Shown in pieces: positions 25,482 to 34,118 of a stretch of 64,000 nt of DNA. The DNA is taken from contig NZ_JARXVE010000008.1 of the NCBI RefSeq assembly GCF_029893345.1, positions 1 through 64,000 of the forward strand, written 5' to 3'. The notes beneath the pieces were generated by a model. It made no database searches. It was not told where the DNA came from and was given only the letters and a program-made list of their open reading frames with translations. The position numbers and the translations under genes were made by a program. Every line of letters begins with the position of its first letter. Within the stretch, counting starts at the first letter, position 1. The DNA is from Mycolicibacterium frederiksbergense. GTDB taxonomy: Bacteria > Actinomycetota > Actinomycetes > Mycobacteriales > Mycobacteriaceae.

Positions 25482-26533
25482 CGCGGGGTTCCTTCCAGTT
25501 CGGGTGTCCGGACCGAGCCGGGCGACGCGTCCGCGCCGTGGCCCCGGACACCTGCGGTCCATCGCCGGAGTCGCTGCAGCGGAGTGGGCGGGAGGTCACG
25601 CCCCGCGCCCTTCGAATAGTGCCGCTCCAGGTAGTACTGCGGTATCGACAACGCGCTGGTCAGGACGAGGTACCAGCAGCTTGCGACGATGAGCAGCTCG
25701 ACCTGGGCGAGCACTCGTGACGAGATGTTCGTCGCCACCGTGAACAGTTCGAGCACGGCGATGAGCGAAAGCAGTGAGGTGTTCTTCAGCGTCGAGATCA
25801 GCTCGTTGCCCATCGGCGGGATGATGAACCGCATGGCTTGCGGCAGCACCACCCGGCGCAGGGTGTACGCGCGCGACATACCCAGGGTGAAGGCGGCTTC
25901 GGACTGTCCACTGTCGACCGAAAGCAGTCCCGCGCGAACGATTTCGGCGGAGTAGGCCGCCTCGTTGAGGCTGATCGCCAGCAGCCCCGCGACGAATGCC
26001 GGGATCAGCGCATTCGTGTTCCCGATGACCCAGCCGATATCGGTGAATGGGATACCGAGCGAGATCTGCGAGTACAGCAGCCCGAGGTAGCCCCAGAAGA
26101 TGACCTGCACCATCAGTGGCGTTCCCCGGAAAAAGTAGATGAACAGCCAGCTCGTGGAGCGCAGCACCGGGTTCGCCGACAGTCTCATCACCGCGAGGAG
26201 CACGGCCAGGATCGAGGCGATCAGCATTGACAGGATCGTGATGACTACCGTCAGCACAACGCCTTTGAGGATCAGCGGGTCGAACAGGTACCTGGATATG
26301 ACGGCGTGGTTGATGTTCTCGTTCTGCCACAGCGAGATGGCGAACACCGCGACCACCACGAACAGCAGGGCGGAGACGATCCATCGCCACGGGTGACGCA
26401 GCGGGACGACGGGTTCATCGTCGGCACCGGTATCGGTGTCGCCCGGCGGCCGTTCTGTTCTGGGCCGGCGGCCCGCACGATTGTCGTCGAGCAGGCTCGC
26501 GGCCGCTACGGGGGCGGGCGTCTCCACGCTCAC
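25478..26533 (-). CDS. Polar amino acid ABC importer, permease (HisM/GlnP family)
   Basis: 351 residues from a GTG that overlaps the binding-protein stop (GTGA). After a polar N-terminal stretch of about 50 residues there are roughly five to six transmembrane segments, with the family loop SWLFIYFFRGTPLMVQVIFW and the EAA-type motif around LNEAAYSAEIVRAGLLSVDSGQSEAA that contacts the ATPase. Only one permease gene is present, so the transporter would work with a permease homodimer, common in this family. The C-terminal 35 residues are basic and look non-conserved. It is the second gene of the six-gene operon. Confidence 0.93.
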   Translation of the reverse strand: MSVETPAPVAAASLLDDNRAGRRPRTERPPGDTDTGADDEPVVPLRHPWRWIVSALLFVVVAVFAISLWQNENINHAVISRYLFDPLILKGVVLTVVITILSMLIASILAVLLAVMRLSANPVLRSTSWLFIYFFRGTPLMVQVIFWGYLGLLYSQISLGIPFTDIGWVIGNTNALIPAFVAGLLAISLNEAAYSAEIVRAGLLSVDSGQSEAAFTLGMSRAYTLRRVVLPQAMRFIIPPMGNELISTLKNTSLLSLIAVLELFTVATNISSRVLAQVELLIVASCWYLVLTSALSIPQYYLERHYSKGAGRDLPPTPLQRLRRWTAGVRGHGADASPGSVRTPELEGTPR

Positions 26534-27468
26534 TTACCCGCGTTCAGCGTGGCTTCTTTCAGACCGTATGCGCTGAGCCCGTGATGATCGAGCAGCTTGG
26601 TGTAGCTGCCATCATCAATGAGCGACTGCAAGGCGGCCTGCAGGGCGGCGGTCAGCTGTGGATTCGACTTCAGCACCGCAATCCCGCTGTACACCGGGAA
26701 ATACCCGTTCGGATGCTCGGGGTCGACGATGAGGTCGAAGTGCTTTCCGCCACCGGCATTCTCGGCAACGTACTTGGCCTGAGCGGAGTCGAACACATCG
26801 GCCACCGCCTTACCGGCCCGGACGGCGGTGCGTGCGTCCTCCTCGGCCGGCAGCTCGCTGACCACCACCGGTTCGCTGCCCCGCGCCTGGCATTCGGCTG
26901 CCATGTCACGCAGGATCTCGCCCTGCACCGTCGACTTCTGCACGGCCACGTTCCGTCCGCACAGATCGTGGATGGTCTTGATGCCCTCGGGATTTCCCTC
27001 GGCGACGAGGATGGAGAAGCCGCCCTGGACGTAGTCGACGAAGTCGAGGTTGGCCTGGCGCTCAACGGTGTCATTCATCCCCGTGACGATGATGTCCTGC
27101 TGACCGGACTGCAGCGACGGAAGCAACGATTCCCACGGGACCTGATTGACGGTGACTCTGACGCCGAGCTTCTGCCCGAGGGCGGTGGCAAGATCAGGAT
27201 CGAACCCTATGATCCGCTGATTCGAATCGAACATCTCGAACGGCGGGTTCGGGACGTCGATCGCAACCCGAATGCCGTTCTTGTACTTGTCGGGCAACTT
27301 CGCGGCGACCGCCGGGTCGGTTCCCAGCTTGAGGTCGAGCACCTCGGGAGCCGCAGGGTCGGTGCCGCTCGATCCGGCGGCGTCGTTGTCCGCCGAACAC
27401 CCTGCGGCCGCAAGCACCAGAGCAGGCGCGATAACCAACGCCGCGACCGTTTCCTTGAAGAGCCTCAT
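26530..27468 (-). CDS. Amino acid ABC importer, substrate-binding lipoprotein
   Basis: 312 residues from the ATG at 27468, where the signal peptide begins (MRLFKETVAALVIAPALVL); a GTG one codon earlier is possible and GAAGGA lies upstream. A lipobox LAAAGC places Cys24 as the lipidation site, so it is tethered outside the membrane. The mature part is a bacterial extracellular solute-binding protein of family 3 with typical text such as FEMFDSNQRIIGFDPDLATA and WESLLPSLQSGQQDIIVTGM. Ligand is unknown; the downstream catabolic genes suggest a basic amino acid or diamino acid. It is the first gene of the operon. Confidence 0.92.
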   Translation of the reverse strand: MRLFKETVAALVIAPALVLAAAGCSADNDAAGSSGTDPAAPEVLDLKLGTDPAVAAKLPDKYKNGIRVAIDVPNPPFEMFDSNQRIIGFDPDLATALGQKLGVRVTVNQVPWESLLPSLQSGQQDIIVTGMNDTVERQANLDFVDYVQGGFSILVAEGNPEGIKTIHDLCGRNVAVQKSTVQGEILRDMAAECQARGSEPVVVSELPAEEDARTAVRAGKAVADVFDSAQAKYVAENAGGGKHFDLIVDPEHPNGYFPVYSGIAVLKSNPQLTAALQAALQSLIDDGSYTKLLDHHGLSAYGLKEATLNAGK

Positions 27469-27599
27469 CACCAAGATTCCTTCACCTAGATGACGGTCGA
27501 CCACACGGCTGTGGGAGAGGCATGGCGCCGTCGCCAAACGAGTTCAGAAGAAACTTAGTAAGGTCTCCGGAACCAATCCTGGTGCAGGAGTCAAAAGCA
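27469..27599. promoter_or_regulatory. Divergent promoter region of the Ort operon and its PucR-type regulator
   Basis: This 131-base stretch lies between the binding-protein ATG and the preferred GTG start of the regulator. It must contain both promoters and probably the regulator's operator. I see no perfect palindrome. The AGGAG at 27586-27590 is the ribosome binding site supporting the GTG at 27600. Confidence 0.5.
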
Positions 27600-29306
27600 G
27601 TGAGCCTTGATTTTGAGAGTGGGACAAATCCGCTCGACATCGAATCTCAGATGACGGTGGGGGCAGTCATCGACCGCGTCGATGCCCGCGCACTTCACCT
27701 GGCGAACCCCGACGCCGACGTCAGCCGGCCGGTGCGCGAGGTAGTCCTGTGCGATCCGGACGAACCGCTGCCCGCGGTCAGTGACGCGGTGGTGCTTCTC
27801 ATCGGTGCCAGGACGAGGTATGCCGAGTTGCCCAGCCGTCTCGTTGAGGCGCACCGCTATGGGTATGCGGCTGTGGTGGTGAAACTCGAGGAGGAGCTGA
27901 CCAGCACGATCTTGCGCGGACTCGACCCCGACACCGCCACGCTGCCGGTGTTGGTGGCCAGCCACTATGTGAGCTGGCGAGACGTCGATGTGCTGTTCAC
28001 CAGCCTCCTGGCGGCCAGCGGCCTCGACTCCGGCGGTGCCGGCCGCGAGCACGCCGTCAATCCGGTGTTCGGGGTGTCCGACGCCGTCGAGCGCGCGTCC
28101 GACAACCTGTTCGCACTGTGCAATGCGCTGGCCGCACTGATCGGAGGCTCGGTTGTCGTCGAATCGCTGGAGCAGCACATCCTCGCCTACTCGTCCATAC
28201 CCGGCCAGCGGATCGATGAATCACGGCAGGAGTGCATCCTGCAGCGGCAAGTGCCCGATTTGCCGTACCACCGCGAGCAATACATGAAGGTGCTGATGTC
28301 ACCGACCCCCGTCCGGTTCGATGCGCGCAATGGCGAATTGCCCCGGCTTGCCGCCGCGATCCGCAGCGGGCGGATGCCCCTGGGCACCGTGTGGGCAATA
28401 GAAGGGCCACGCCCCTTCACCGACGAACAGGAGGACAAGCTCGCCGAGGCAGCCCAGATCGCCGCACTGCAGATCTTGCGGTCGGCATCGACGGGCGAGG
28501 TCGACAGCCGGATTCGCGCCAGTGCCCTCATCGATGCGCTGCAATCGCCGCTGGTGACCGCCAAGGTCAAGGAGGAACTGGGCCTGGACAGCAACGTGAC
28601 GGCGACGCTAGGGGCGCTGTCGACAATCGGTACCGCCTCGCGGTCCGCATCTGCCGTCGACCAGATCGCCATCGAGATCCGGCGTTACCTCTCCGCGTTT
28701 CGCCCCGGGGCCACCAGCGCCGTGTTGAACAACACCATCTACGTGCTGTCGCTCGATTCCCCGCTGGCCACCCGTCGTCTCATCGAGAATATGCTCCAGC
28801 AGTTGCGCCATCGGTTCGACGTCGAAGTGGTCGCGGCCGTCAGCGACACCATCGATGACTCCAGCACTTTCGCGCATGCCCTCCAACAGGTCGGCACAGT
28901 GCTACGGGTTTTGCGGAACGGCGCCCCCACGCCGGACGCGAAGGGAGCACCGAGGGTGGCCGATCTGCGTGACGTCCAACTCGCGGTGATGATCGACCGG
29001 CTTCGGGACTTCCAGCAGCAGGAGCCGCTGCTGGTGAATCCGTCCTATGCCCGACTTACCGCTCACGACAGTGAGCACCACACGGAATACGCAGAGTCAC
29101 TACGGGTTTGGTGCGAATCAATGTTCGACATCGCGACCGCGGGCCGGCTCCTCGGCATCCACGCCAACTCGCTGCGCTATCGGCTCCGCCGGCTCGAGGA
29201 GATCGCCGGAGTATCACTGACGAACGCCGAAGACGTTCTCGCGCTGTGGCTCCAGGCCACTGTCGACCACCGCCGTCCGGCACCCCGGACCGAGTCCGAC
29301 GCTTAG
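27600..29306 (+). CDS. PucR/CdaR-family transcriptional regulator of the Ort operon
   Basis: 568 residues from GTG at 27600, chosen for the AGGAG 9 bases upstream; an ATG at 27522 would extend it by 26 residues into the promoter region. The N-terminal PucR domain (about 10-145) includes LLIGARTRYAELPSRLVEAHRYGYAAVVVK. A GGDEF-like middle region follows, and the C-terminal helix-turn-helix is in MFDIATAGRLLGIHANSLRYRLRRLEE. Proteins of this architecture usually activate adjacent catabolic operons in response to a pathway metabolite. Divergence from the transporter-ort operon suggests that it controls it. The last four bases overlap the stop of the convergent CGNR gene. Confidence 0.9.
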   Translation: MSLDFESGTNPLDIESQMTVGAVIDRVDARALHLANPDADVSRPVREVVLCDPDEPLPAVSDAVVLLIGARTRYAELPSRLVEAHRYGYAAVVVKLEEELTSTILRGLDPDTATLPVLVASHYVSWRDVDVLFTSLLAASGLDSGGAGREHAVNPVFGVSDAVERASDNLFALCNALAALIGGSVVVESLEQHILAYSSIPGQRIDESRQECILQRQVPDLPYHREQYMKVLMSPTPVRFDARNGELPRLAAAIRSGRMPLGTVWAIEGPRPFTDEQEDKLAEAAQIAALQILRSASTGEVDSRIRASALIDALQSPLVTAKVKEELGLDSNVTATLGALSTIGTASRSASAVDQIAIEIRRYLSAFRPGATSAVLNNTIYVLSLDSPLATRRLIENMLQQLRHRFDVEVVAAVSDTIDDSSTFAHALQQVGTVLRVLRNGAPTPDAKGAPRVADLRDVQLAVMIDRLRDFQQQEPLLVNPSYARLTAHDSEHHTEYAESLRVWCESMFDIATAGRLLGIHANSLRYRLRRLEEIAGVSLTNAEDVLALWLQATVDHRRPAPRTESDA

Positions 29307-29863
29307 TCCTCGCGCTGGCGCTGCCGGTAGGCCGCCACGTGCTGACGGTTGCCGCAATTACCGGTGTCGCAGAAGATGCGGGACCGGTTGCGCGACAGAT
29401 CGGTCAGCACCGCCGCACAGTCGGGTGCCGCACAGGTCTTCAGCCGGCGCAGCTCACCGGCACGGATCAGGTCGGCCAGCGCCATCGCCATCTCGGCCCC
29501 CATCCGCTGCCACAGCGGGTCGTCGACCGATGCCAGGTGCAGGTGCCATTCGGGCATCTCCGGATGCCGGGTCAGCCACGGCGCCGCCTTGGTGTCACCC
29601 AACAGGGCATTGACCCGACGGACGGTCTCCTCCTCGTCGTCGGCCACCGCCCAAATCTCGCCCAGGCGCCGGCGCAGCTTGTGCACAGCGGTCAGCTCGG
29701 CAGCGTCACGATCCCGGCGCCCGGTCCAGCCGAAGTGGTCCAGGTAGGCGTCGAGAGCCGACAGATCTGCCAGCTGTTCGCCGTCTACCCGATCGGTGTT
29801 GACCAGCACCATCGCTGCCCGGAGCGTGAGCTCCGTGTCATAGGTGAAAAGCATTTGACTCAT
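29303..29863 (-). CDS. CGNR zinc-finger, ABATE-domain putative regulator
   Basis: 186 residues from the ATG at 29863 (MSQMLFTYDTELTL). The N-terminal ABATE-type region (about 1-130) is followed by a zinc finger at about 140-180: CAAPDC, then FCDTGNCGNRQHVAAYRQRQ, which includes the diagnostic CGNR. Members are thought to be stress-responsive DNA-binding regulators, though few are studied. It is divergent from an EamA-family exporter gene 82 bases away, an arrangement often seen for these regulators next to transporter genes, so it may regulate that exporter. Confidence 0.88.
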   Translation of the reverse strand: MSQMLFTYDTELTLRAAMVLVNTDRVDGEQLADLSALDAYLDHFGWTGRRDRDAAELTAVHKLRRRLGEIWAVADDEEETVRRVNALLGDTKAAPWLTRHPEMPEWHLHLASVDDPLWQRMGAEMAMALADLIRAGELRRLKTCAAPDCAAVLTDLSRNRSRIFCDTGNCGNRQHVAAYRQRQRED

Positions 29864-29945
29864 GACCCCCAGCCGCCGTAGCGTCATCGCTACTGTCACT
29901 ACCATAACCAACTTTACTCATGACATGCTCCGGGGAGGTGTACCG

Positions 29946-30992
29946 ATGACTGCCGAGGCCCAGCTCGACCGCACGACCGCCGACAACCACTTTCGGCTCG
30001 GCCTACTATTCGCGCTGAGCTCCGCGCTGACATTCGGGTCATCGGGCCCGTTCGCCAAGGCCCTGATGGAATCCGGTTGGAGCCCGACCGCGGCCGTCAC
30101 CGCCCGGCTCGCGGGCGGCGCCCTGATGCTGGCCGTCTTCGCCAGCGTCGTACGCCCCGGCTGGATCCGCGAAGTCCTCGGCCACGCCAAGACCGTCATC
30201 GGCTACGGCCTGATCCCGATCGCCGGCGCCCAGCTGTGTTACTACAACGCCGTCGCACACCTGTCTGTCGGCGTGGCGCTGCTGCTGGAGTACACCGCCC
30301 CGATCCTGGTCGTGGGCTGGGTCTGGGCCACCACCCGGCATCGCCCCAGCGCCATGACCTTCGGCGGGGTGGCGCTGGCCATCGCCGGAATCATCCTGGT
30401 ACTCGACGTGTTGAACGGCGCCGAGATCAACCTCGCCGGGGTGAGCTGGGGGCTGGCCGCCGCGGTCTGCGCAGCCTGCTATTTCATGATGTCCAATCAG
30501 GCCTCCGTCGACGGAGACGGGCTCAACCCGATCAGCCTGGCCACCGGTGGACTCATCGTCGGTGCCGTCGCCGTGGCGCTGCTCGGTGTCACCGGCGTCA
30601 TGCCGCTGGCCTTCAGCACCAACCCCGTGACCATCGCAGGGCACATCACGTCGTGGCTGGTTCCGGTGATCGCGCTGGGCCTGATTCCCACCGCGCTCGC
30701 CTACACCCTCGGCATCCTCGGAATCGCCCGACTCAAGCCGCGCTTCGCTTCCCTGGTCGGACTGTCGGAAGTGCTGTTCGCCGTCCTGATCGCCTGGATC
30801 ATGCTGGGCGAGGCGATGTCGGTGAGCCAGGCGATCGGTGGTGTGGTGGTGTTGGCCGGCCTCGCACTGGCCCGCCAAGGCGACCGCAGCGAGCAGCACG
30901 CCCAGCAGGTGGTCGAACCGGTGGAATTGGCATGTTGGCCCGATGCACCGACGCCGGACGAATCGGTTGAGCAAACGATTAGCCGCGGCTAA
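29946..30992 (+). CDS. EamA/DMT-family drug or metabolite exporter
   Basis: 348 residues from the ATG at 29946, which has a GGGGAGG ribosome binding site; the open frame extends upstream but lacks signals. About ten transmembrane helices in two repeats of the EamA domain can be followed, for example LLFALSSALTFGSSGPFAKALM at the start of the first and the LAGVSWGLAAAVCAACYFMM start of the second. Such carriers export amino acids or other small metabolites. Expression is probably controlled by the divergent CGNR protein. A GTG-started cutinase gene follows 9 bases downstream, but is likely unrelated in function. Confidence 0.9.
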   Translation: MTAEAQLDRTTADNHFRLGLLFALSSALTFGSSGPFAKALMESGWSPTAAVTARLAGGALMLAVFASVVRPGWIREVLGHAKTVIGYGLIPIAGAQLCYYNAVAHLSVGVALLLEYTAPILVVGWVWATTRHRPSAMTFGGVALAIAGIILVLDVLNGAEINLAGVSWGLAAAVCAACYFMMSNQASVDGDGLNPISLATGGLIVGAVAVALLGVTGVMPLAFSTNPVTIAGHITSWLVPVIALGLIPTALAYTLGILGIARLKPRFASLVGLSEVLFAVLIAWIMLGEAMSVSQAIGGVVVLAGLALARQGDRSEQHAQQVVEPVELACWPDAPTPDESVEQTISRG

Positions 30993-31001
30993 CGAATTTA
31001 T

Positions 31002-31688
31002 GTGACTATGGCGGTCGTGACTTCACTTCCGAAGCTGGCCCGGCTGGCCGCCATCGCTTCAGGCATAGTCTGCGCGGGCGCCCTGGCCACCATCTCCTCC
31101 CCGAATACCCCGATCGCCGCCGCTGAGCCCTGCTCCGACGTGGAATTGGTGTTCGGGCGCGGCACCAGTGAACCACCCGGCATCGGGCGCGTCGGCCAGG
31201 CGCTCGCCGACGCGCTACAGGCCCAGCTCGGTGGCCGCACTGTGAGCACTTACGCCGTCAACTACCCGGCCACCTACGACTTCATGGCCGCGGCCGATGG
31301 CGCCAACGACGCCACCAGCCGCGTTGCCGCGCTGGCGGAGCAGTGCCCGTCGACCCGGGTGGTGCTGGGTGGCTACTCGCAGGGGGCTGCGATCGTCGAC
31401 ATGCTGGTCGGCGTCCCCCCGCTGGGCAACAAGGTCGGTGAGGTCGGGTCGGCCGCGCCGTTGCCGGGCCACCTGAGCAACAACATCGCCGCGGTCGCGG
31501 TGTTCGGAAACCCGTCGGCGAAGTTCGGCATCCCGGTGACCTCCAGCCGGTACGGCGGCCGGGCGATCGACCTGTGCAGCGACGGTGACCCGATCTGTTC
31601 GGGCGGTCGCAATCCGTTCGCGCACACGCACTATGAGAGCTCGCCGTACATCCAGCAGGCCGCCGGATTCATCGCTGGGCTGGTCTAA
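31002..31688 (+). CDS. Secreted cutinase-like protein (Culp), first of three
   Basis: 228 residues; start at GTG 31002 or ATG 31008. A signal peptide of about 40 residues ends at AAA before EPCSD. The cutinase fold has the nucleophile Ser in GGYSQGAAIVDM, the Asp in DLCSDGDPICSGG and the His near the C-terminus in FAHTHYESSPY, with paired cysteines. Mycobacterial cutinase-like proteins hydrolyse esters or lipids outside the cell. It corresponds by position to Rv3451/Rv3452. Confidence 0.92.
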   Translation: MTMAVVTSLPKLARLAAIASGIVCAGALATISSPNTPIAAAEPCSDVELVFGRGTSEPPGIGRVGQALADALQAQLGGRTVSTYAVNYPATYDFMAAADGANDATSRVAALAEQCPSTRVVLGGYSQGAAIVDMLVGVPPLGNKVGEVGSAAPLPGHLSNNIAAVAVFGNPSAKFGIPVTSSRYGGRAIDLCSDGDPICSGGRNPFAHTHYESSPYIQQAAGFIAGLV

Positions 31689-31712
31689 AAGCGTCGAACG
31701 CTACTATTTGGT

Positions 31713-32393
31713 GTGGCCTTTGATCTTGTTCGTCGCTGCACAGTGCTCGTGGCGGCAGCGCTAACTGCTGCCGCCGCCGTCATCGCCCCGGTTCTGCTGC
31801 CCGCCCCGACCGCCGGACTCGGCGTGGCCCTCCCATTGGCCAAGGCCGCCGACTGCCCCGACATCGAGGTCGTCTTCGCCCGCGGCACCAATGACACACC
31901 CGGCCTCGGCCGGATCGGAGACGCGTTCGTCGGCGCGCTGCGCAACAAGGTCGGCGGCCGCTCGGTCGGTGCCTATGCGGTGAACTATCCGGCCACCTTC
32001 GACTTCCTGGCCGCGGCCGGCGGCGCCAACGACGCCAGCAATCACATCCAGTGGATGGTGGACAACTGCCCCAACACCCGACTGGTGCTGGGCGGCTACT
32101 CCCAGGGCGCCGCGGTGATCGACGTGATCGCCGCCGTCCCGTTCCCGGCCGTCGGCTTCAACGCCCCGCTGCCGCCGAACGTCCCCGAGCACGTCGCCGC
32201 GCTCGCGGTGTTCGGCAACCCGACGGCCAAACTCGGTCTGCCATTGACCTTGAGCCCGGTGTGGGGATCCCGCGCCATCGATCTGTGCAACCCGGGTGAT
32301 CCGATCTGCAGCAACGGCGACAGCGTTCCAGCACACCGGGACTACGAGGGCGCGGCAAACGACGCGGCCAACTTCGTCGTCGGGTTCCTGTAG
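31713..32393 (+). CDS. Secreted cutinase-like protein (Culp), second of three
   Basis: 226 residues from GTG at 31713, 24 bases after the first cutinase gene. The signal peptide ends near KAADCPD. Catalytic residues are in GGYSQGAAVIDV (Ser), DLCNPGDPICSNG (Asp) and VPAHRDYEGAAND (His). It is highly similar to the upstream copy in layout and clearly arose by tandem duplication. Probably an extracellular esterase or phospholipase. Confidence 0.92.
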   Translation: MAFDLVRRCTVLVAAALTAAAAVIAPVLLPAPTAGLGVALPLAKAADCPDIEVVFARGTNDTPGLGRIGDAFVGALRNKVGGRSVGAYAVNYPATFDFLAAAGGANDASNHIQWMVDNCPNTRLVLGGYSQGAAVIDVIAAVPFPAVGFNAPLPPNVPEHVAALAVFGNPTAKLGLPLTLSPVWGSRAIDLCNPGDPICSNGDSVPAHRDYEGAANDAANFVVGFL

Positions 32394-32455
32394 TTCAGCT
32401 GCTAGCACCTACGAGACCAGGCGAGCGGTCGATTTCGTCCGCTACGATCGTTTAG

Positions 32456-33148
32456 GTGGTCGAACTTTCTGTGAGCCGACTGTTTCGGCGCTGGATGTCC
32501 ATGGTCGCCATTCTTGTGGTGGCGGCAGCCGTTCTGCCGGTCGCATCGACCGTCCTGCCCGGTTCCGTAGCGGTGGCCAATGCCGCCTCATGCCCCCAGG
32601 TTGAGGTGGTCTTCGCCCGCGGCCGTACCGAACCCCCCGGCGTCGGCACATTGGGTAACGCTTTCGTCAGCGCCCTGCGCAACCGGGTCAACAAGAACAT
32701 CGGGGTCTACGCCGTTCGGTATCCGGCCGACACCGAAGTCGACATCGGTGCCAACGACATGAGCCAGCACATCCAGTACATGATGAACAACTGCCCGGAC
32801 ACCCGGCTGGTGATCGGCGGGTACTCGCTGGGCGCCGCAGTCGCCGACGTGGTGCTGGCCGTTCCGTTCACCGCGATGGGATTCAAGAACCCGCTACCGG
32901 CGGGGGCCGACGAGCACATCGCCGCGGTCGCGCTGTTCGGCAACGGCGCCGGCTGGGTGGGTCCCATCTCCAACTTCAGCCCGGCCTACCGGGACCGGAC
33001 CATCGAGCTGTGCCACGGTGCCGACCCGATCTGCAACCCGGCAGACCCCAACACCTGGCAGAACAACTGGCCCGACCATCTGGCCGGCGCCTACATCGAC
33101 GGTGGAATGGTCAACCAGGCAGCCGATTTCGTGGCGGGCCGGCTCTAA
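32456..33148 (+). CDS. Secreted cutinase-like protein (Culp), third of three
   Basis: 230 residues from GTG at 32456, with the signal peptide ending near ANAASCPQ. Catalytic Ser is in GGYSLGAAVADV, where Leu replaces the Gln present in the other two copies; Asp is in ELCHGADPICNPA. The region before the His (PDHLAGAYIDGG) carries an extra loop, NTWQNNWP. The changed nucleophile elbow and longer loop suggest different substrate preference from its two neighbours. A strong hairpin follows the stop. Confidence 0.9.
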   Translation: MVELSVSRLFRRWMSMVAILVVAAAVLPVASTVLPGSVAVANAASCPQVEVVFARGRTEPPGVGTLGNAFVSALRNRVNKNIGVYAVRYPADTEVDIGANDMSQHIQYMMNNCPDTRLVIGGYSLGAAVADVVLAVPFTAMGFKNPLPAGADEHIAAVALFGNGAGWVGPISNFSPAYRDRTIELCHGADPICNPADPNTWQNNWPDHLAGAYIDGGMVNQAADFVAGRL

Positions 33149-33160
33149 CGACGCGCCGGC

Positions 33161-33209
33161 GCTACGGTTTTTGACGGTTTTCGGCTGGAATCCCACCAAA
33201 AACCGTAGC
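33161..33209. terminator. Bidirectional terminator hairpin between cutinase 3 and truA
   Basis: Arms gctacggtttttg (33161-33173) and caaaaaccgtagc (33197-33209) are perfect reverse complements of 13 bases, each with an A/T run at the inner end. The hairpin lies in the 73-base gap between two converging genes. Confidence 0.75.
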
Positions 33210-33221
33210 CCCGGCGTGGTG

Positions 33222-34118
33222 TCAGTCGGCGGTCCGCACGTCGCGGGTCACCAGATTGCGCGCTTCGAGTTCATCGTCCGGCGGATAGTCGACCTGGACC
33301 AGGGTCAGTCCGCGCGCCGGGGCGGCGGCGAAGTCACTGGACCGGCTCGTCTCGCTCAGCAGCCCGGCGGTCCACTCCGGTGCCCGCCTGCCCTCCCCCA
33401 CGGCCAACATCGCGCCGACCAGTGAGCGGACCATGTTCCAGCAGAAGGCATCCGCGGTGACGTAAGCGGTCACATAGTGACCGTCGCGCACCCAATCCAG
33501 CCGCTGCAGATCCCGGATCGTGGTGGCCCCGGGACGGTGTCGGCAGAACGCCGCAAAATCGTTCAGCCCCAGCAGCTCCCGCGATGCGGCGGTCATCGCG
33601 TCGATGTCCAGCGGCCGCGTCCACGGGGTGACGAACCGGGCCTCGGCCGGTTCGACGCCATAGGGGGCCAGGCTCAACCGGTAGGTGTAGTGCCGGCGTA
33701 ACGCCGAGAACCGGGCATCGAAACCCGCAGGGGCACGCACGATGTCGCGAATGCGGACGTCGACCGGCAGCAGCCGCGCCAACCGGCGCACCAGCGGGGT
33801 GAACTCGGCGTCGGCCGGCCGGGTGGTGCGCGGGTAGGCGTGCGCGATGGCGTCGGCCGGGATATCGACGTGGGCGACCTGTCCGGTGGCATGCACACCG
33901 GTGTCGGTACGGCCCGCTGTGCGCGTCACGACCGGCGTCCGGAACACCGTCGACAGCGCCTCATCGATCACCCCGGCGACGGTCCGCTGGCCGGCCTGTA
34001 CCGCCCAGCCCGCGAAATCGGTTCCGTCGTAGGCGATGTCCAGGCGCAAACGAACATGCCCGCCACCGGTATCGATGGCGGGCATGTCGTTCAATGCCTG
34101 GTTAGGACTTGGCGTCAT
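33222..34118 (-). CDS. truA: tRNA pseudouridine synthase A
   Basis: 298 residues as given; a later in-frame ATG at 34085 (residue 12) would remove a 17-base overlap with rplQ and is possible. TruA converts U38-U40 of the tRNA anticodon arm to pseudouridine. The catalytic Asp is in AGRTDTGVHATGQVAH, and the core starts RLRLDIAYDGTDFAGWA. It is the last gene of the infA-rpmJ-rpsM-rpsK-rpsD-rpoA-rplQ cluster, as in M. tuberculosis (Rv3455c). Confidence 0.96.
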   Translation of the reverse strand: MTPSPNQALNDMPAIDTGGGHVRLRLDIAYDGTDFAGWAVQAGQRTVAGVIDEALSTVFRTPVVTRTAGRTDTGVHATGQVAHVDIPADAIAHAYPRTTRPADAEFTPLVRRLARLLPVDVRIRDIVRAPAGFDARFSALRRHYTYRLSLAPYGVEPAEARFVTPWTRPLDIDAMTAASRELLGLNDFAAFCRHRPGATTIRDLQRLDWVRDGHYVTAYVTADAFCWNMVRSLVGAMLAVGEGRRAPEWTAGLLSETSRSSDFAAAPARGLTLVQVDYPPDDELEARNLVTRDVRTAD

